A stretch of DNA of 64,000 nucleotides from Planctomycetota bacterium (GTDB lineage: Bacteria > Planctomycetota > UBA1135 > GCA-002686595), in NCBI GenBank assembly GCA_016779205.1, contig JADHOC010000004.1, positions 62,001-126,000 on the forward strand. Reading direction: 5' to 3'. Below, in pieces: positions 33,619 to 43,495 of this stretch (positions are counted from its first letter, which is position 1; each line of letters opens with the position of its first letter). The notes under the pieces were generated by a model. That model was not told the origin of the DNA, ran no database searches, and was given only the letters and a program-made list of their open reading frames with translations. Position numbers and translations under genes: made by a program.

Positions 33619-34491
33619 TCAGCCGGCCACGTCGAGGCCCTTGCCCCGCGGGGCGAGGCCCTCAGCCATGCGATCCGCACCGTAGACCACCCCCCTGGAA
33701 CCGGCGTCACCTTCGGCGGGTTCAAAGAGGAAGGAGAGCTGGTCCTGGAGGGCCGAGAACGACGCCGCGAACAGCTGCTGGAACGTCCCACGATCGATCG
33801 GCTCGCCCGTCTCCGGGTCGAAGAGGGCGGCGTCGAGGCGCGCGGTGGCGCTGGCGAAGGCCTCCGCCACCCCTGCCGCCATGGCGTCCCGCTTCTGGTC
33901 CGGGAACTCCGCGGACTCCAGCCGGGCCTGGATGCTGTCGGCGAAGCTCGAGAAGCGGTCACGGACCACCTCACCCACATCCACCGCGGCGGCGCCTGCG
34001 GGGGCTGCCTCGGGCCGCACCTGGGCGGCCACGGCGTCGTCCCCGGCGGGGCGGGCGGGCGTGGCCTCAGCGGCGTCCACGGCGGGCGCCTCCGAGGAAG
34101 GCGTGCTGCCCTCCTGGAGCACAGCGCTCACGCTCTGGAAGAGGTTCCCGACGCCCCGCTGGACGTCGGCCGGCTCGATCGTGCCGTCCGCCAGGCCCGC
34201 ACGGAGGCGCGCGAGGCCGGACTCCAGCTGCCCGGCGGCCTCACGGAAGGCCGGGAACTCGCTGCGGTCCGTGTCGCCGAAGGCGGACCGGAGGCGCTGC
34301 ATGAGCCCCTCGGTGAGCCCGTCGAGGCGAGCGAGGTTGGAGGCGAGCTTTTCGCCCTCGGCGCTGGAGGGGCGCTCCGCGCCTGCGGCGCTGTCCGGAA
34401 CGGCCTGCTGCTTGGTCGCCGCGGGCGTCGCGGCGGGCCGAACCTGAGCCGGAGCGACCGGCTGCTGTTGGCGCTGACTGGGAATCTGCAT
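33619..34491 (-). CDS. Ala/Gln-rich helical protein with two similar modules
   Basis: 290 residues from the ATG at 34491, which begins MQIPSQRQQQ. No family recognised, no signal peptide, no membrane helix. Residues 1-45 and about 125-155 are Ala/Pro/Gln-rich and look disordered. They flank two helical modules: one with LTEGLMQRLRSAF ... LARLRAGLADGTIEPADVQRGVGNLFQSVSAVL, the other with FADSIQARLESAEF ... ARLDAALFDPETG and FQQLFAASFSALQ. Similar spacing suggests a duplication. Followed by a strong terminator and transcribed away from the CPXCG gene. Confidence 0.65.
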   Translation of the reverse strand: MQIPSQRQQQPVAPAQVRPAATPAATKQQAVPDSAAGAERPSSAEGEKLASNLARLDGLTEGLMQRLRSAFGDTDRSEFPAFREAAGQLESGLARLRAGLADGTIEPADVQRGVGNLFQSVSAVLQEGSTPSSEAPAVDAAEATPARPAGDDAVAAQVRPEAAPAGAAAVDVGEVVRDRFSSFADSIQARLESAEFPDQKRDAMAAGVAEAFASATARLDAALFDPETGEPIDRGTFQQLFAASFSALQDQLSFLFEPAEGDAGSRGVVYGADRMAEGLAPRGKGLDVAG

Positions 34492-34665
34492 GGTTGGGTT
34501 ATCGGTAGCGCTGTCGCGAAATCCACCGGAAGAAACGGCCAGCGCAATTTTCCGGCCAGATTCGCCCGCGCGGCCCCTGGGACGGCCCTGGGGCCGTCCC
34601 CCGGCGAGAATCCGGAAAGGGATTCCGCCTGTATCCCTCGCCTGCCCCCCGGCGAATGCACCGCC

Positions 34666-34890
34666 GTGGACGACCTGATGGAGCTGGAGGGGGCCTTCGA
34701 CAGCGAGGGCGAGGCGAGCTACGCGTGCTGGGCCTGCGGTGAGGAGGTGGTGATCCCCATCGACCCCACCATGGGGCATCGCCAGGACTACGTGGAGGAC
34801 TGCCCCGTCTGCTGCCGGCCCAACGAGATCCATGTGGAGCTCGACCCCGAGGACGGCCACGTTCGCTGCTGGAACAGTCAGGTCGGATAG
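34666..34890 (+). CDS. CPXCG-type small zinc-ribbon protein
   Basis: 74 residues from a GTG at 34666; the ATG at 34678 would shorten it by four. Four cysteines form two knuckles (CWAC and CPVC, with CC at the second), spaced about 25 residues apart, and the intervening Q-x-YVEDCPVCCRPN block is the CPXCG family signature. Function unknown; probably a zinc-binding ribbon. It stands 17 bases ahead of the SMUG1-like glycosylase gene, so the two may be co-transcribed. Confidence 0.85.
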   Translation: MDDLMELEGAFDSEGEASYACWACGEEVVIPIDPTMGHRQDYVEDCPVCCRPNEIHVELDPEDGHVRCWNSQVG

Positions 34891-34907
34891 AGCATCGTGG
34901 ACCTGCC

Positions 34908-35633
34908 ATGGCCGCCGTCCCCAAGAAGCTCGTCAAGATCACCCGGGACCTGTCCCGGTCCTTGGGGAGTCTCCGCTTCGAGCCCCCCACGACCCACGTC
35001 TACAACCCCCTGGAGTACGCCCGCGGCCCCGTGGAGCAGTACCTCGAGCGGTTCGCCCGCCCCAGACCCAGGGCCATCATGCTGGGCATGAACCCCGGCC
35101 CCTACGGCATGGCCCAGACGGGTGTGCCCTTCGGCGAGGTCGCCGCGGTGCGGGATTGGCTGGGCATCGACGCGCCCGTGGGCCGGCCCCCCGAGGAACA
35201 CCCCAAGCGGCCGATCCAGGGCTTCGACTGCCCCCGTAGCGAGGTCTCCGGCCGGCGCTTCTGGGGCTGGGCGGCCGAGCGCTTCGGAGACCCCGACGCC
35301 TTCTTCGACCGCCTGTTCGTGTGGAACTACTGCCCGCTGGTCTTCATGGAGGAGGGCGGTCGCAACCGGACCCCCGACAAGCTCCTGGCCCATGAGCGGG
35401 AGGAGCTCTACCGGATCTGCGACGCGTCCCTCGCGGCCGTCGTCGACGCCCTCCAGCCCGAGCAGATCATCGGCATCGGCAAGTTCGCCCAGGGGCGGGC
35501 CGGCCTCGCCCTGCCCGACTGCGAGCTCCCCATCGGGACCGTCCTGCACCCCTCCCCCGCGAGCCCCATCGCGAACCGGGGCTGGGCCCCCCAGGCCGAG
35601 GCGCAGCTCGAGGCCCTCGGGGTGCTGGACTGA
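34908..35633 (+). CDS. SMUG1-type uracil-DNA glycosylase
   Basis: 241 residues. The active-site segment GMNPGPYGMAQTGVPFGEV is almost identical to that of vertebrate SMUG1, and later landmarks agree: EHPKRPI, SEVSGRRFWGW, NYCPLVF and LHPSPASP with the catalytic His. It would remove uracil and oxidised pyrimidines such as 5-hydroxymethyluracil from DNA. SMUG1-like enzymes occur in some bacteria, but the usual bacterial uracil glycosylase is family 1. The first 40 residues are basic and may add DNA contacts. Confidence 0.93.
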   Translation: MAAVPKKLVKITRDLSRSLGSLRFEPPTTHVYNPLEYARGPVEQYLERFARPRPRAIMLGMNPGPYGMAQTGVPFGEVAAVRDWLGIDAPVGRPPEEHPKRPIQGFDCPRSEVSGRRFWGWAAERFGDPDAFFDRLFVWNYCPLVFMEEGGRNRTPDKLLAHEREELYRICDASLAAVVDALQPEQIIGIGKFAQGRAGLALPDCELPIGTVLHPSPASPIANRGWAPQAEAQLEALGVLD

Positions 35634-35678
35634 CGGACCCCACCGACGCGGCGGAGGTCAGTCCCCTCCGTCGAGCGG

Positions 35679-36032
35679 TCAGCCCAGCAGCAGCAGCACG
35701 AGCAGCGAGAACAGCATCACCACGCCCGCCACCGCGAGGTAGCCCTTGGTCATCAGCGGGCAGCGGCGGTTGATGAAGAACAGCACCGTCGGGAAGACGT
35801 AGACGAGCTGGGTCACACCCGCGAGCGCGAGGGGCGCCAGCGGCGGCACGTCGCGGCCGATGATCCCGGTCTGGACCGACAGCACCAGCATTCCCTGGAT
35901 AGCCACGAACATGCCCACCCCGATGATCGCCCCGACCGCCACGCCGCGGTCGACGTCGACCTCGGCGTAGCGCTCCCGGTAGCTCTGGGCCTCCCCTTCC
36001 GGGGAGGCCTCGGTGCCGCCCTCTTCGGACAT
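35679..36032 (-). CDS. Small three-helix membrane protein
   Basis: 117 residues, no family recognised. An acidic polar N-terminus (30 residues) precedes three hydrophobic helices (GVAVGAIIGVGMFVAIQGML; LAPLALAGVTQLVYVFPTVL; YLAVAGVVMLFSLLVLLLL). No charged residues lie within the helices. It follows sucD on the same strand by one base, so it is probably on the sucCD transcript. Confidence 0.65.
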   Translation of the reverse strand: MSEEGGTEASPEGEAQSYRERYAEVDVDRGVAVGAIIGVGMFVAIQGMLVLSVQTGIIGRDVPPLAPLALAGVTQLVYVFPTVLFFINRRCPLMTKGYLAVAGVVMLFSLLVLLLLG

Positions 36033-36033
36033 C

Positions 36034-36921
36034 TCAGCCCAGGAGGCCCGCCTCGCGGAGGCGGCCCTCCATCATCTCGCCGAGGCGCGCAGGGCTCGGG
36101 CTCATCATCACGCCCGCGGCCTCGAGGGCCTCGACCTTCTCCTTCGCGGTGCCCTTGCCGCCAGCGATGATGGCGCCGGCGTGGCCCATCCGCTTGCCCG
36201 GAGGCGCGGTGTTGCCCGCGATGAACCCGACCATGGGCTTCTTGACGTTGGCCTTGATGAACTCGGCCGCCTCTTCCTCGGCCGAGCCGCCGATCTCGCC
36301 GATCATGATGATGGCGTCGGTCCCCTCGTCCTTGTTGAAGGCGTCGATGACGTCGATGAAGTTGGTTCCGTTCACAGGGTCACCGCCGATGCCGATGCAG
36401 CTGGACTGCCCGATCCCGCGGGAGGTCAGCTGCCAGACGGCCTCGTAGGTGAGCGTGCCGGAGCGCGAGATGACGCCCACCCGGCCCGGCTTGTGGATGT
36501 AGCCGGGCATGATGCCGATCTTGCACTCGCCAGGCGTGATGACGCCCGGGCAGTTGGGGCCCACGAGGCGGGACTTGGAGCCCTTCAGGGCCTCGCGGAC
36601 GCGCACCATGTCCAGGACGGGGACGCCCTCGGTGATGGTGACGATCAGCTCCATCTCGGCCTCGATGGCCTCGATGATGGCGTCGCCACAGAACGGCGGC
36701 GGGACGTACAGCACCGTGGCGTTCGCCCCGGTCTCCTGCTTGGCCTCGGCCACCGACCCGAAGACGGGCAGGTCGAGGTGCGTGGTCCCCGCCTTCCGGG
36801 GGTTCACGCCGCCCACCATCTTGGTGCCGTACTCGACGGCCTGCTGGCTGTGGAACGTGCCGGTCTTGCCGGTGAAGCCCTGGCAGATGACCTTGGTATC
36901 GCTGTTGACGAAGATGCTCAT
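36034..36921 (-). CDS. sucD: Succinate-CoA ligase alpha subunit
   Basis: 295 residues from the ATG at 36921, preceded by GGAGC at a good distance. The CoA-binding opening is [18 protein letters not shown] and the phospho-histidine loop is GHAGAI near residue 245. [16 protein letters not shown] is the family signature. It completes the TCA-cycle step that interconverts succinyl-CoA and succinate with ATP or GTP. Located 17 bases after sucC. Confidence 0.97.
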   Translation of the reverse strand: MSIFVNSDTKVICQGFTGKTGTFHSQQAVEYGTKMVGGVNPRKAGTTHLDLPVFGSVAEAKQETGANATVLYVPPPFCGDAIIEAIEAEMELIVTITEGVPVLDMVRVREALKGSKSRLVGPNCPGVITPGECKIGIMPGYIHKPGRVGVISRSGTLTYEAVWQLTSRGIGQSSCIGIGGDPVNGTNFIDVIDAFNKDEGTDAIIMIGEIGGSAEEEAAEFIKANVKKPMVGFIAGNTAPPGKRMGHAGAIIAGGKGTAKEKVEALEAAGVMMSPSPARLGEMMEGRLREAGLLG

Positions 36922-36938
36922 GGGTTGCTCCTTGGCCC

Positions 36939-38108
<1,170 letters not shown>

Positions 38109-38272
38109 GCCTGGGTTGGCTCCTGGCCTGTGGCGGCGGAGCCTCTAGGGGCGGGGCAGGCGGCGTGGACCCGGTCGGACCGGGCCGCCGCAGGGGGACG
38201 ATTTGGCCGAGCAGTGTAGAGACGAGCCTCGCCAGCATCCACCGGGATCGGCGCTCCGCTAGGCTCTGGCCC

Positions 38273-39469
38273 ATGAGCAGCTCCACCGCACCCGCCCACC
38301 AGGCGGGAGAGCCCACCCCGGGCCGCCCGGCGACCACCCCAGGGGCGATCCTGGTGGACGTCGAGCTACGGGCCCTGATCGCCGATGGCGCCATCCAGGG
38401 CGCCGTGGACATCGCCCCTGCCCAGGTTCAGCCCGCCAGCCTCGACCTGCGCCTGGGCCCCAAGGCGCATCGGGTCAGGGCCGGCTTCCTCCCGGGGGTC
38501 ATCCCCATGGAGGATCGCCTGGCCTCCCTGAGCACCTCGGCCCTGGACCTCGGCGCGGCGGACGGGGCGGTGCTGGAGCGCGGCCTGGTCTACCTCGTCC
38601 AGCTTGAGGAGTCCCTCCAGCTGCCGCCTGACCTCGGCGTCCGCTTCAACCCGCGCAGCTCGGCCGGGCGCTGCGACATCTTCACGCGGGTGCTCTGCCC
38701 CGGGCACCCTCGCTTCGACGAGGCGCCCCCCGGATACAACGGTCCCATCTGGCTGGAGATCAGCCCCCTCTCCTTCCCCGTACGACTCCGGCGCGGTGAT
38801 CGCCTCTGCCAGCTCCGCGTCCACCGCGGGAGCCCCGGCCTCACCACCGACGAGCTGCGCGCCGTCGTGGCCGAGACTCCGCTCGTCTTCGACGGCGACC
38901 GTCCCCTCGGCGTGGAGGAGACACGATTCGACAACGACGGGGGCCTCGAGCTGAACCTCGGGCTGCTCTCCAGGGACCCGGCCGGCTGGCGCGCCTCCCT
39001 GCACACCGAGGTCGTGGAGTTCAGCGAGGAGGGGGCCCATGACCCCGACCTCTTCTGGGAGCCGGTCCGCGCGCCCGGGGGCCGCTGCATCCTCGCCCCC
39101 GAGAGCTTCTACATCTTCGCCAGCCGCGAGCGGCTCCGCGTGCCCCCCCATCTCGCTGCCGAGATGCTCCCCGTGGACATCGGGATCGGTGAGCTGCGGA
39201 ACAACTACGCCGGCTTCTTCGACAACGGCTTCGGGTGGCGAGAGGACGCCCAGGGCCGGCCTGAGGGCAACGGCACCCCCGCTGTGCTGGAGGTACGGGC
39301 CCACGACGTCCCATTCCTCGTCGAGGACGGACAGGTCTTCTTCCGCCTCAAGTTCTTCCGGGCCTCCGCCCGACCCGAACACCTGTACGGCCAGGACCGA
39401 AAGGGCGCCAGCTACCAGCGCCAGGACCTGACCCTCGCACGGGCCTTCCGCAAACCTCCGGCAGAGTGA
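38273..39469 (+). CDS. dCTP deaminase-family protein (2'-deoxycytidine 5'-triphosphate deaminase, double-length)
   Basis: 398 residues, about twice the length of a classical Dcd. The first half contains the trimer-forming deaminase motif: QPASLDLRLG, FNPRSSAGR and GPIWLEISPLSFPVRLRRGDRLCQL. The second half has a related beta-sheet segment (VDIGIGELRNNYAGFFDNGFGW, with an acidic tract similar to the dUTPase-fold loop). The overall plan matches the long 2'-deoxycytidine 5'-triphosphate deaminases of some alphaproteobacteria. It supplies dUTP for thymidylate synthesis. The start is the ATG at 38273; the upstream in-frame region is non-coding in appearance. Confidence 0.88.
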   Translation: MSSSTAPAHQAGEPTPGRPATTPGAILVDVELRALIADGAIQGAVDIAPAQVQPASLDLRLGPKAHRVRAGFLPGVIPMEDRLASLSTSALDLGAADGAVLERGLVYLVQLEESLQLPPDLGVRFNPRSSAGRCDIFTRVLCPGHPRFDEAPPGYNGPIWLEISPLSFPVRLRRGDRLCQLRVHRGSPGLTTDELRAVVAETPLVFDGDRPLGVEETRFDNDGGLELNLGLLSRDPAGWRASLHTEVVEFSEEGAHDPDLFWEPVRAPGGRCILAPESFYIFASRERLRVPPHLAAEMLPVDIGIGELRNNYAGFFDNGFGWREDAQGRPEGNGTPAVLEVRAHDVPFLVEDGQVFFRLKFFRASARPEHLYGQDRKGASYQRQDLTLARAFRKPPAE

Positions 39470-40299
39470 CCTCCGACACCGACAGCTTCTCACCGCGCGG
39501 CAAGCGGGTCGGCGTCGTGCACTACCGCGGCCACGTCGGCCAGCGGCTCAACGCCTGGCGCAAGCGCACCCCGCTCAACCCGTACTGGCTGGACTGGCGC
39601 CACCTCCGCCGCTCGGTGGAGGGCCTCGTCGCCCACGCCTCGGGGACCCTGCTGGATGTCGGCGTCTCCGAGGGGCCGTACCGGGAGCTCTTCGAGCCCC
39701 ACGTGGACCAGTACGTCGGGCTGGAGTACCCCCCGTCGATCCTCGACAAGCAGCCCGAGATGTGGGAGATGCTCCCCAGGGTGAAGGCCCTCGTGCAGGT
39801 CTTCGGCGACGGGGCCCACCTGCCCGTTCGGTCGGGCAGCGTCCGCACGGTCCTCTCCACCGAGGTCCTCGAGCACGTCCCCGACCCCCGCGCCCTGGTG
39901 CAGGAGATGGCCAGGGTCCTGGAGCCGGGGGGCAAGCTGCTTCTCACGGTCCCCTTCATCCAGCCGCTGCACGAGCTGCCCAGCGACTACTTCCGCTTCA
40001 CGCCCTCGAGCCTGGAGCGCTTCGTGGTGGACGCCGGCCTCGAGGTGGTGTCCATCCGACCCCGCGGGAACTTCGCCACCGCCAACGGCGCCATGCTGTC
40101 CCAGTGGCTGATCCGCTCCATCGGCGCCAAGAAGCGGCAGAGCGACGGCAGCGTGATCCCCTCCCCGCTGCGGAGCCTCCTGATCATGCCCCTGACCGCG
40201 ATCCTGCAGGTGGGCTTCCACCTCGCCTCCCTGGTCACCAACGACGAGGCCGTTTGCCAGGGCTACGCGGTCGTGGCCCGCCGGCCGGACCGCGCCTGA
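39466..40299 (+). CDS. Class I SAM-dependent methyltransferase
   Basis: 277 residues from a GTG overlapping the deaminase stop (GTGA). Motif I is LLDVGVSEGPYRELF with the acidic residue in YVGLEYPPS. The later VLSTEVLEHVPDPRALVQEM and LEPGGKLLLTVPF are motifs of the ubiE/Methyltransf_11 group. No clear substrate domain. Coupling with the nucleotide enzyme may be only transcriptional. Length and layout fit small-molecule or glycan methyltransferases. Confidence 0.88.
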   Translation: MTSDTDSFSPRGKRVGVVHYRGHVGQRLNAWRKRTPLNPYWLDWRHLRRSVEGLVAHASGTLLDVGVSEGPYRELFEPHVDQYVGLEYPPSILDKQPEMWEMLPRVKALVQVFGDGAHLPVRSGSVRTVLSTEVLEHVPDPRALVQEMARVLEPGGKLLLTVPFIQPLHELPSDYFRFTPSSLERFVVDAGLEVVSIRPRGNFATANGAMLSQWLIRSIGAKKRQSDGSVIPSPLRSLLIMPLTAILQVGFHLASLVTNDEAVCQGYAVVARRPDRA

Positions 40300-40303
40300 G
40301 GCG

Positions 40304-41215
40304 TCACATCAGGACGCCGTCGTCCACCGTGGGCTCCGGCGCCAGGGCAGACTCCCCGAGCTGACGGCGCAGGTCCCCCTCGATCCGCTCCGAGAGGCTG
40401 GTCATCGGCGTGTCCGTGGGGCGATTCTCGAACGGGTCAGCCAGCGCCTCTCCGATCACCCAGATCATCCAGAAGGTCAGGATCACCGCGACGCCGACCG
40501 GGATGGTCCACCACACGAGGTCTCGGCCCAGGGACCACGGCACCAGCAGGGCGAAGAGCCAGAGGATGCGCGAGGCGAGGTAGCCGTAATGGGCGGGGAA
40601 GCCCGTGTTCTTGATGCGCTCGCAGCGCCCCATGTGGTCGGTGAGGCGAGTGAGGCTGCCCTCGATGGTCACATGCTGATAGCTGTCCAGCCACCCGGCG
40701 TCGAGCGCCCGCCGAAGGTCCCGGGCCTGGAGGTCCAGGATCTCGTTGGGCACGTTCTCGGTGGACGCCAGGGACGCGACGTCCTCCGGCGGCAGGAGCC
40801 CCTCGGTCCCCACGAGGACCTCCTCCCGACGCAGAGAGCGTGAGAGGGCGTAGGTCCAGAAGATCTGGCGGTGGACGAGGACCTCCACCATCGTCCGGAC
40901 GGCGCCCGCGTCCTCGGGCTGCGGGGGCCGCACGAAGGAGATCGCCTGGCGGCCGAAGCTCCGAGAGTCATTGACGATGCCGCCCCATACCTTGCGCGCC
41001 TCCCACCAGCGGTCATAGGCCGCGCTGGTCTTGAAGCCCAGAAGGATCGAGATGGCCGTGCCGAGCATCGCCGGGATGGCCAGCGGCAGGTCGAGCGGGG
41101 CCTCGACCTCGCGCTCGTAGACGACCACGGCCACCATGTAGATGGAGACCACGGCCAGGGGGCCAGCGGTGGCCCGGAGGACCTGCAGGGGGTCGAGGCG
41201 GCGACGGGTGATCAT
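40304..41215 (-). CDS. Bestrophin-family membrane protein
   Basis: 303 residues with four membrane segments (near residues 15-32, 45-63, 210-235 and 238-260). KTSAAYDRWWEARKVWGGIVNDSR is the signature of bacterial bestrophin-like channels. These form ion channels, usually anion or non-selective. The C-terminus is acidic and has no known domain. It begins 25 bases below the ygiQ stop on the same strand and may share its transcript; it converges with the methyltransferase gene. Confidence 0.9.
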   Translation of the reverse strand: MITRRRLDPLQVLRATAGPLAVVSIYMVAVVVYEREVEAPLDLPLAIPAMLGTAISILLGFKTSAAYDRWWEARKVWGGIVNDSRSFGRQAISFVRPPQPEDAGAVRTMVEVLVHRQIFWTYALSRSLRREEVLVGTEGLLPPEDVASLASTENVPNEILDLQARDLRRALDAGWLDSYQHVTIEGSLTRLTDHMGRCERIKNTGFPAHYGYLASRILWLFALLVPWSLGRDLVWWTIPVGVAVILTFWMIWVIGEALADPFENRPTDTPMTSLSERIEGDLRRQLGESALAPEPTVDDGVLM

Positions 41216-41240
41216 CGGCGATTCGCGGGGGAGGGGTGGC

Positions 41241-43133
41241 TCAGCCGCAGGTATCCAGGTCCATGGAGGCCGGGCGGGCGGCCTTCTGCTTCCGTGACCG
41301 GCGGGCGTCCGCCTGGGCGCGGCGCACGGCGGGGTGACCCTTGAAGCGCGCGAGCAGGTCGTCCCTGCCCGCGGACTCGAGCCCCTCCAGGACGAACCGG
41401 TAGGACTCCGGTGCCTTCCAGCGGACCAGCGCCTTCTGGATCTTGCGCTCCCGCTCCCGCCTCGGCACGTACACGTCCTTGCGCGTGATCGGGTCGACGC
41501 CGCAGACGTACTGCACGTTGGCCCGGGTCATCGGGAGGGGGAGGAACTCCTGGACCTGCTCCGGCGAGTAGTTCCGTTCGAACAGCTTCTCGAAGAGCTC
41601 GATGGCCGCCTGGATGGTCGTCCCGGGGTGGCCGACGATGAAGTAGTTCACGAGGTGCTGGTCGCGCCCCATCTCCTCGCACTTGGAGCGGTACTCCTCC
41701 TCGTACTCCTCGTAGACGTCGAAGGTGGGCTTGTTCATCACCTCGAGCACCTCCGCGGAGGCGTGCTCGGGGGCGAGCTTCATGCGCCCGGGCACGTGGT
41801 TCTCGACGAGGTCGTGATGCAAGGGGAGCATGCGTCCGTCCTTGCCCTTCAACATGTCGTAGCGGATCCCCGAGGAGACGAAGGCGTGCTTCACCCCCTT
41901 GTGCTCGCGAACGGTGGCGAGCAGCCGCCTGTAGCCCTCGCTCGTCTTGTCGAGGCGCAGGGCAGGGCACGGGTCCGGGGTGAGGCAATCACGGCCCAGG
42001 CAGGCCTCGCCCTTCTCCAGGAGCTTGCAGCCCAGGCCGTACATGTTGGCGGTCGGCCCTCCGACGTCCGTGATCGTCCCGCGGAAGTCGTGGTGCTCCG
42101 CGAGGGCCGTGACCTCCCGCATGATCGACTCCTCGGACCGGGACTGGATGCTCCGGCCCTGGTGGAAGGTGATCGAGCAGAAGGAGCAGTCGGCCATGCA
42201 CCCGCGGTGGGTGTTGACGCTCCAGCGCACGGGCTCCAGCGCAGCGATGCCGCCCCGGGCCGTGTGGTCGGGGTGCCACTCACGCTGGAAGGGCAGGTCG
42301 AACCAGCGGTCCACCTCGTCCTGCGGCGCGGGCGGCGCGGGCGGGTGCTGGAGGACCCAGCGGTCGCCGTGGGCCTGGGCCAGGATCTTGGACGAGGGGC
42401 TGTTCTCCTCTCGGACCGCGTCGAAGAGGTCCACCAGCAGGCTGTCGTCCTCAGCCAGCGCCTCGAAGGAGGGCACCACCCGGGCCCCCTCCGGGACGTC
42501 CTCGGCGCGCACGATCTCGCAGGTCCCCGCGAGTCCGCCCAGGGGCTCGCCGGCGCCAATACGCCGCGCGAGCTCGATGATCTGTCGCTCCCCCATCCCC
42601 CAGACGAGCAGGTCCGCCTTGGAGTCCACGAGGATCGAGCGACGGAAGCGCTCGTCCCAGTAGTCCCAGTAGGCGAGCCGCCGAGGGCCTGCCTCGAGGC
42701 CCCCTGCGATCACCGGCACGCCCCGGTAGAGGCTCCGGGCCTTCGCGGTGTAGGCGATGGTGGCCCGATTCGGCCGCCCCGCCTCGCCCCCAGGCCGGTA
42801 GACATCCACGCGCCGCTTCTTCTTGGCGGCGGTGTAATTGGTCACCATCGAGTCGATGGTGCCCGCGGTTACCCCGGCGAAGAGCTTCGGCGCGGGGAGG
42901 CGGTCCCAGCCCGACACGCCATCGTCGTCAATCTCGGGGCAGTCGAGGATCCCGACGCGGTAGCCCTCGGCCTCGAGGACCCGGCCGATCACCGCGGCGC
43001 CGAAGGAGGGGTGATCCACGTACCCGTCGCCGGTGACGAGCACGATGTCGAGCTCGTCCCACCCCCGGGCCGCCATCCCGGCGCGAGTACGGGGGAGGAA
43101 GGCCGCGAGGTCCTTTTCGGCGCCGGTTGTCAT
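41241..43133 (-). CDS. YgiQ-family radical SAM protein
   Basis: 630 residues. The radical SAM cluster is CMADCSFC (cysteines three and two residues apart) inside VNTHRGCMADCSFCSITFHQ. The N-terminal 250 residues are the YgiQ-specific domain (DELDIVLVTGDGYVDHPSFGAA). The C-terminal part carries PLPMTRANVQYVCGVDPIT. The reaction is unknown in the family. The ATG at 43133 is the usual YgiQ start. Confidence 0.94.
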   Translation of the reverse strand: MTTGAEKDLAAFLPRTRAGMAARGWDELDIVLVTGDGYVDHPSFGAAVIGRVLEAEGYRVGILDCPEIDDDGVSGWDRLPAPKLFAGVTAGTIDSMVTNYTAAKKKRRVDVYRPGGEAGRPNRATIAYTAKARSLYRGVPVIAGGLEAGPRRLAYWDYWDERFRRSILVDSKADLLVWGMGERQIIELARRIGAGEPLGGLAGTCEIVRAEDVPEGARVVPSFEALAEDDSLLVDLFDAVREENSPSSKILAQAHGDRWVLQHPPAPPAPQDEVDRWFDLPFQREWHPDHTARGGIAALEPVRWSVNTHRGCMADCSFCSITFHQGRSIQSRSEESIMREVTALAEHHDFRGTITDVGGPTANMYGLGCKLLEKGEACLGRDCLTPDPCPALRLDKTSEGYRRLLATVREHKGVKHAFVSSGIRYDMLKGKDGRMLPLHHDLVENHVPGRMKLAPEHASAEVLEVMNKPTFDVYEEYEEEYRSKCEEMGRDQHLVNYFIVGHPGTTIQAAIELFEKLFERNYSPEQVQEFLPLPMTRANVQYVCGVDPITRKDVYVPRRERERKIQKALVRWKAPESYRFVLEGLESAGRDDLLARFKGHPAVRRAQADARRSRKQKAARPASMDLDTCG

Positions 43134-43181
43134 GGGAGCATTCTAGACGGGGAGCGCCGCGCGAAAGTGCGGACACAAGAG

Positions 43182-43209
43182 AGGCGGCCCGATTGAAGTG
43201 GGACCGCCT
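43182..43209 (-). terminator. Second hairpin between the bL34-like gene and ygiQ
   Basis: Stem AGGCGG/CCGCCT extended by CCC/GGG with a one-base bulge, followed on the minus strand by CTCTTGTG. Together with the hairpin at 43215-43246 it would end the bL34-like transcript before ygiQ. Confidence 0.5.
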
Positions 43210-43214
43210 GACGC

Positions 43215-43246
43215 GGGACGGGCTCCGCATGGAGCCTCATCGTCCC
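43215..43246 (-). terminator. Hairpin after the bL34-like gene
   Basis: Stem of GGGACG/CGTCCC and GGCTCC/GGAGCC with a four-base bulge and a four-base loop, 11 bases below the stop of the 41-residue gene. No long T-run follows. Confidence 0.55.
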
Positions 43247-43256
43247 GTTGAGTCAA

Positions 43257-43382
43257 TCAGAAGCTGCCGTGGCGCGCGCGGTGGCGCTTGTTGACCTTCC
43301 GGCCGCCGGAGGTCTTCTGGCGGCTGAGGAAGCCCGTCTTCTTGGCCTTCTTGGACTTGCTGTTGCGAATCTTGAGCTTCAT
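43257..43382 (-). CDS. rpmH: Ribosomal protein bL34-like, 41 residues
   Basis: A short basic frame: MKLKIRNSKSKKAKKTGFL, then SRQKTSGGRKVNKRHRARHGSF. The GF-x-x-R-x-KT-x-GGRKV-x-x-x-R-x-R-x-RH pattern matches the core of bL34 (GFRARMKTKGGRKVLARRRAKGR). The N-terminal third is more Lys-rich than the classical MKRTFQPS start. bL34 genes usually lie next to rnpA and dnaA; here the gene stands alone between fumC and ygiQ with its own terminator-like hairpins. It may be the organism's bL34 or a diverged paralogue. Confidence 0.7.
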   Translation of the reverse strand: MKLKIRNSKSKKAKKTGFLSRQKTSGGRKVNKRHRARHGSF

Positions 43383-43495
43383 CGGTGTCGGGGCGCAGGG
43401 GCGCGGCGAACTTTCGGGGGGGGAAGAATAGAGATCAGGAGGCCCCTGGGGTGCACGGGATCGGTGAAATCCTGCGCAAAGGCCCCTGGGAGCGC

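Noticed and set aside
43440-43492. Direct repeat AGGCCCCTGGG (two copies, about 41 bases apart) between the bL34-like gene and fumC
   Set aside because: Short, only two copies, and in a GC-rich gap; too weak to call an element.
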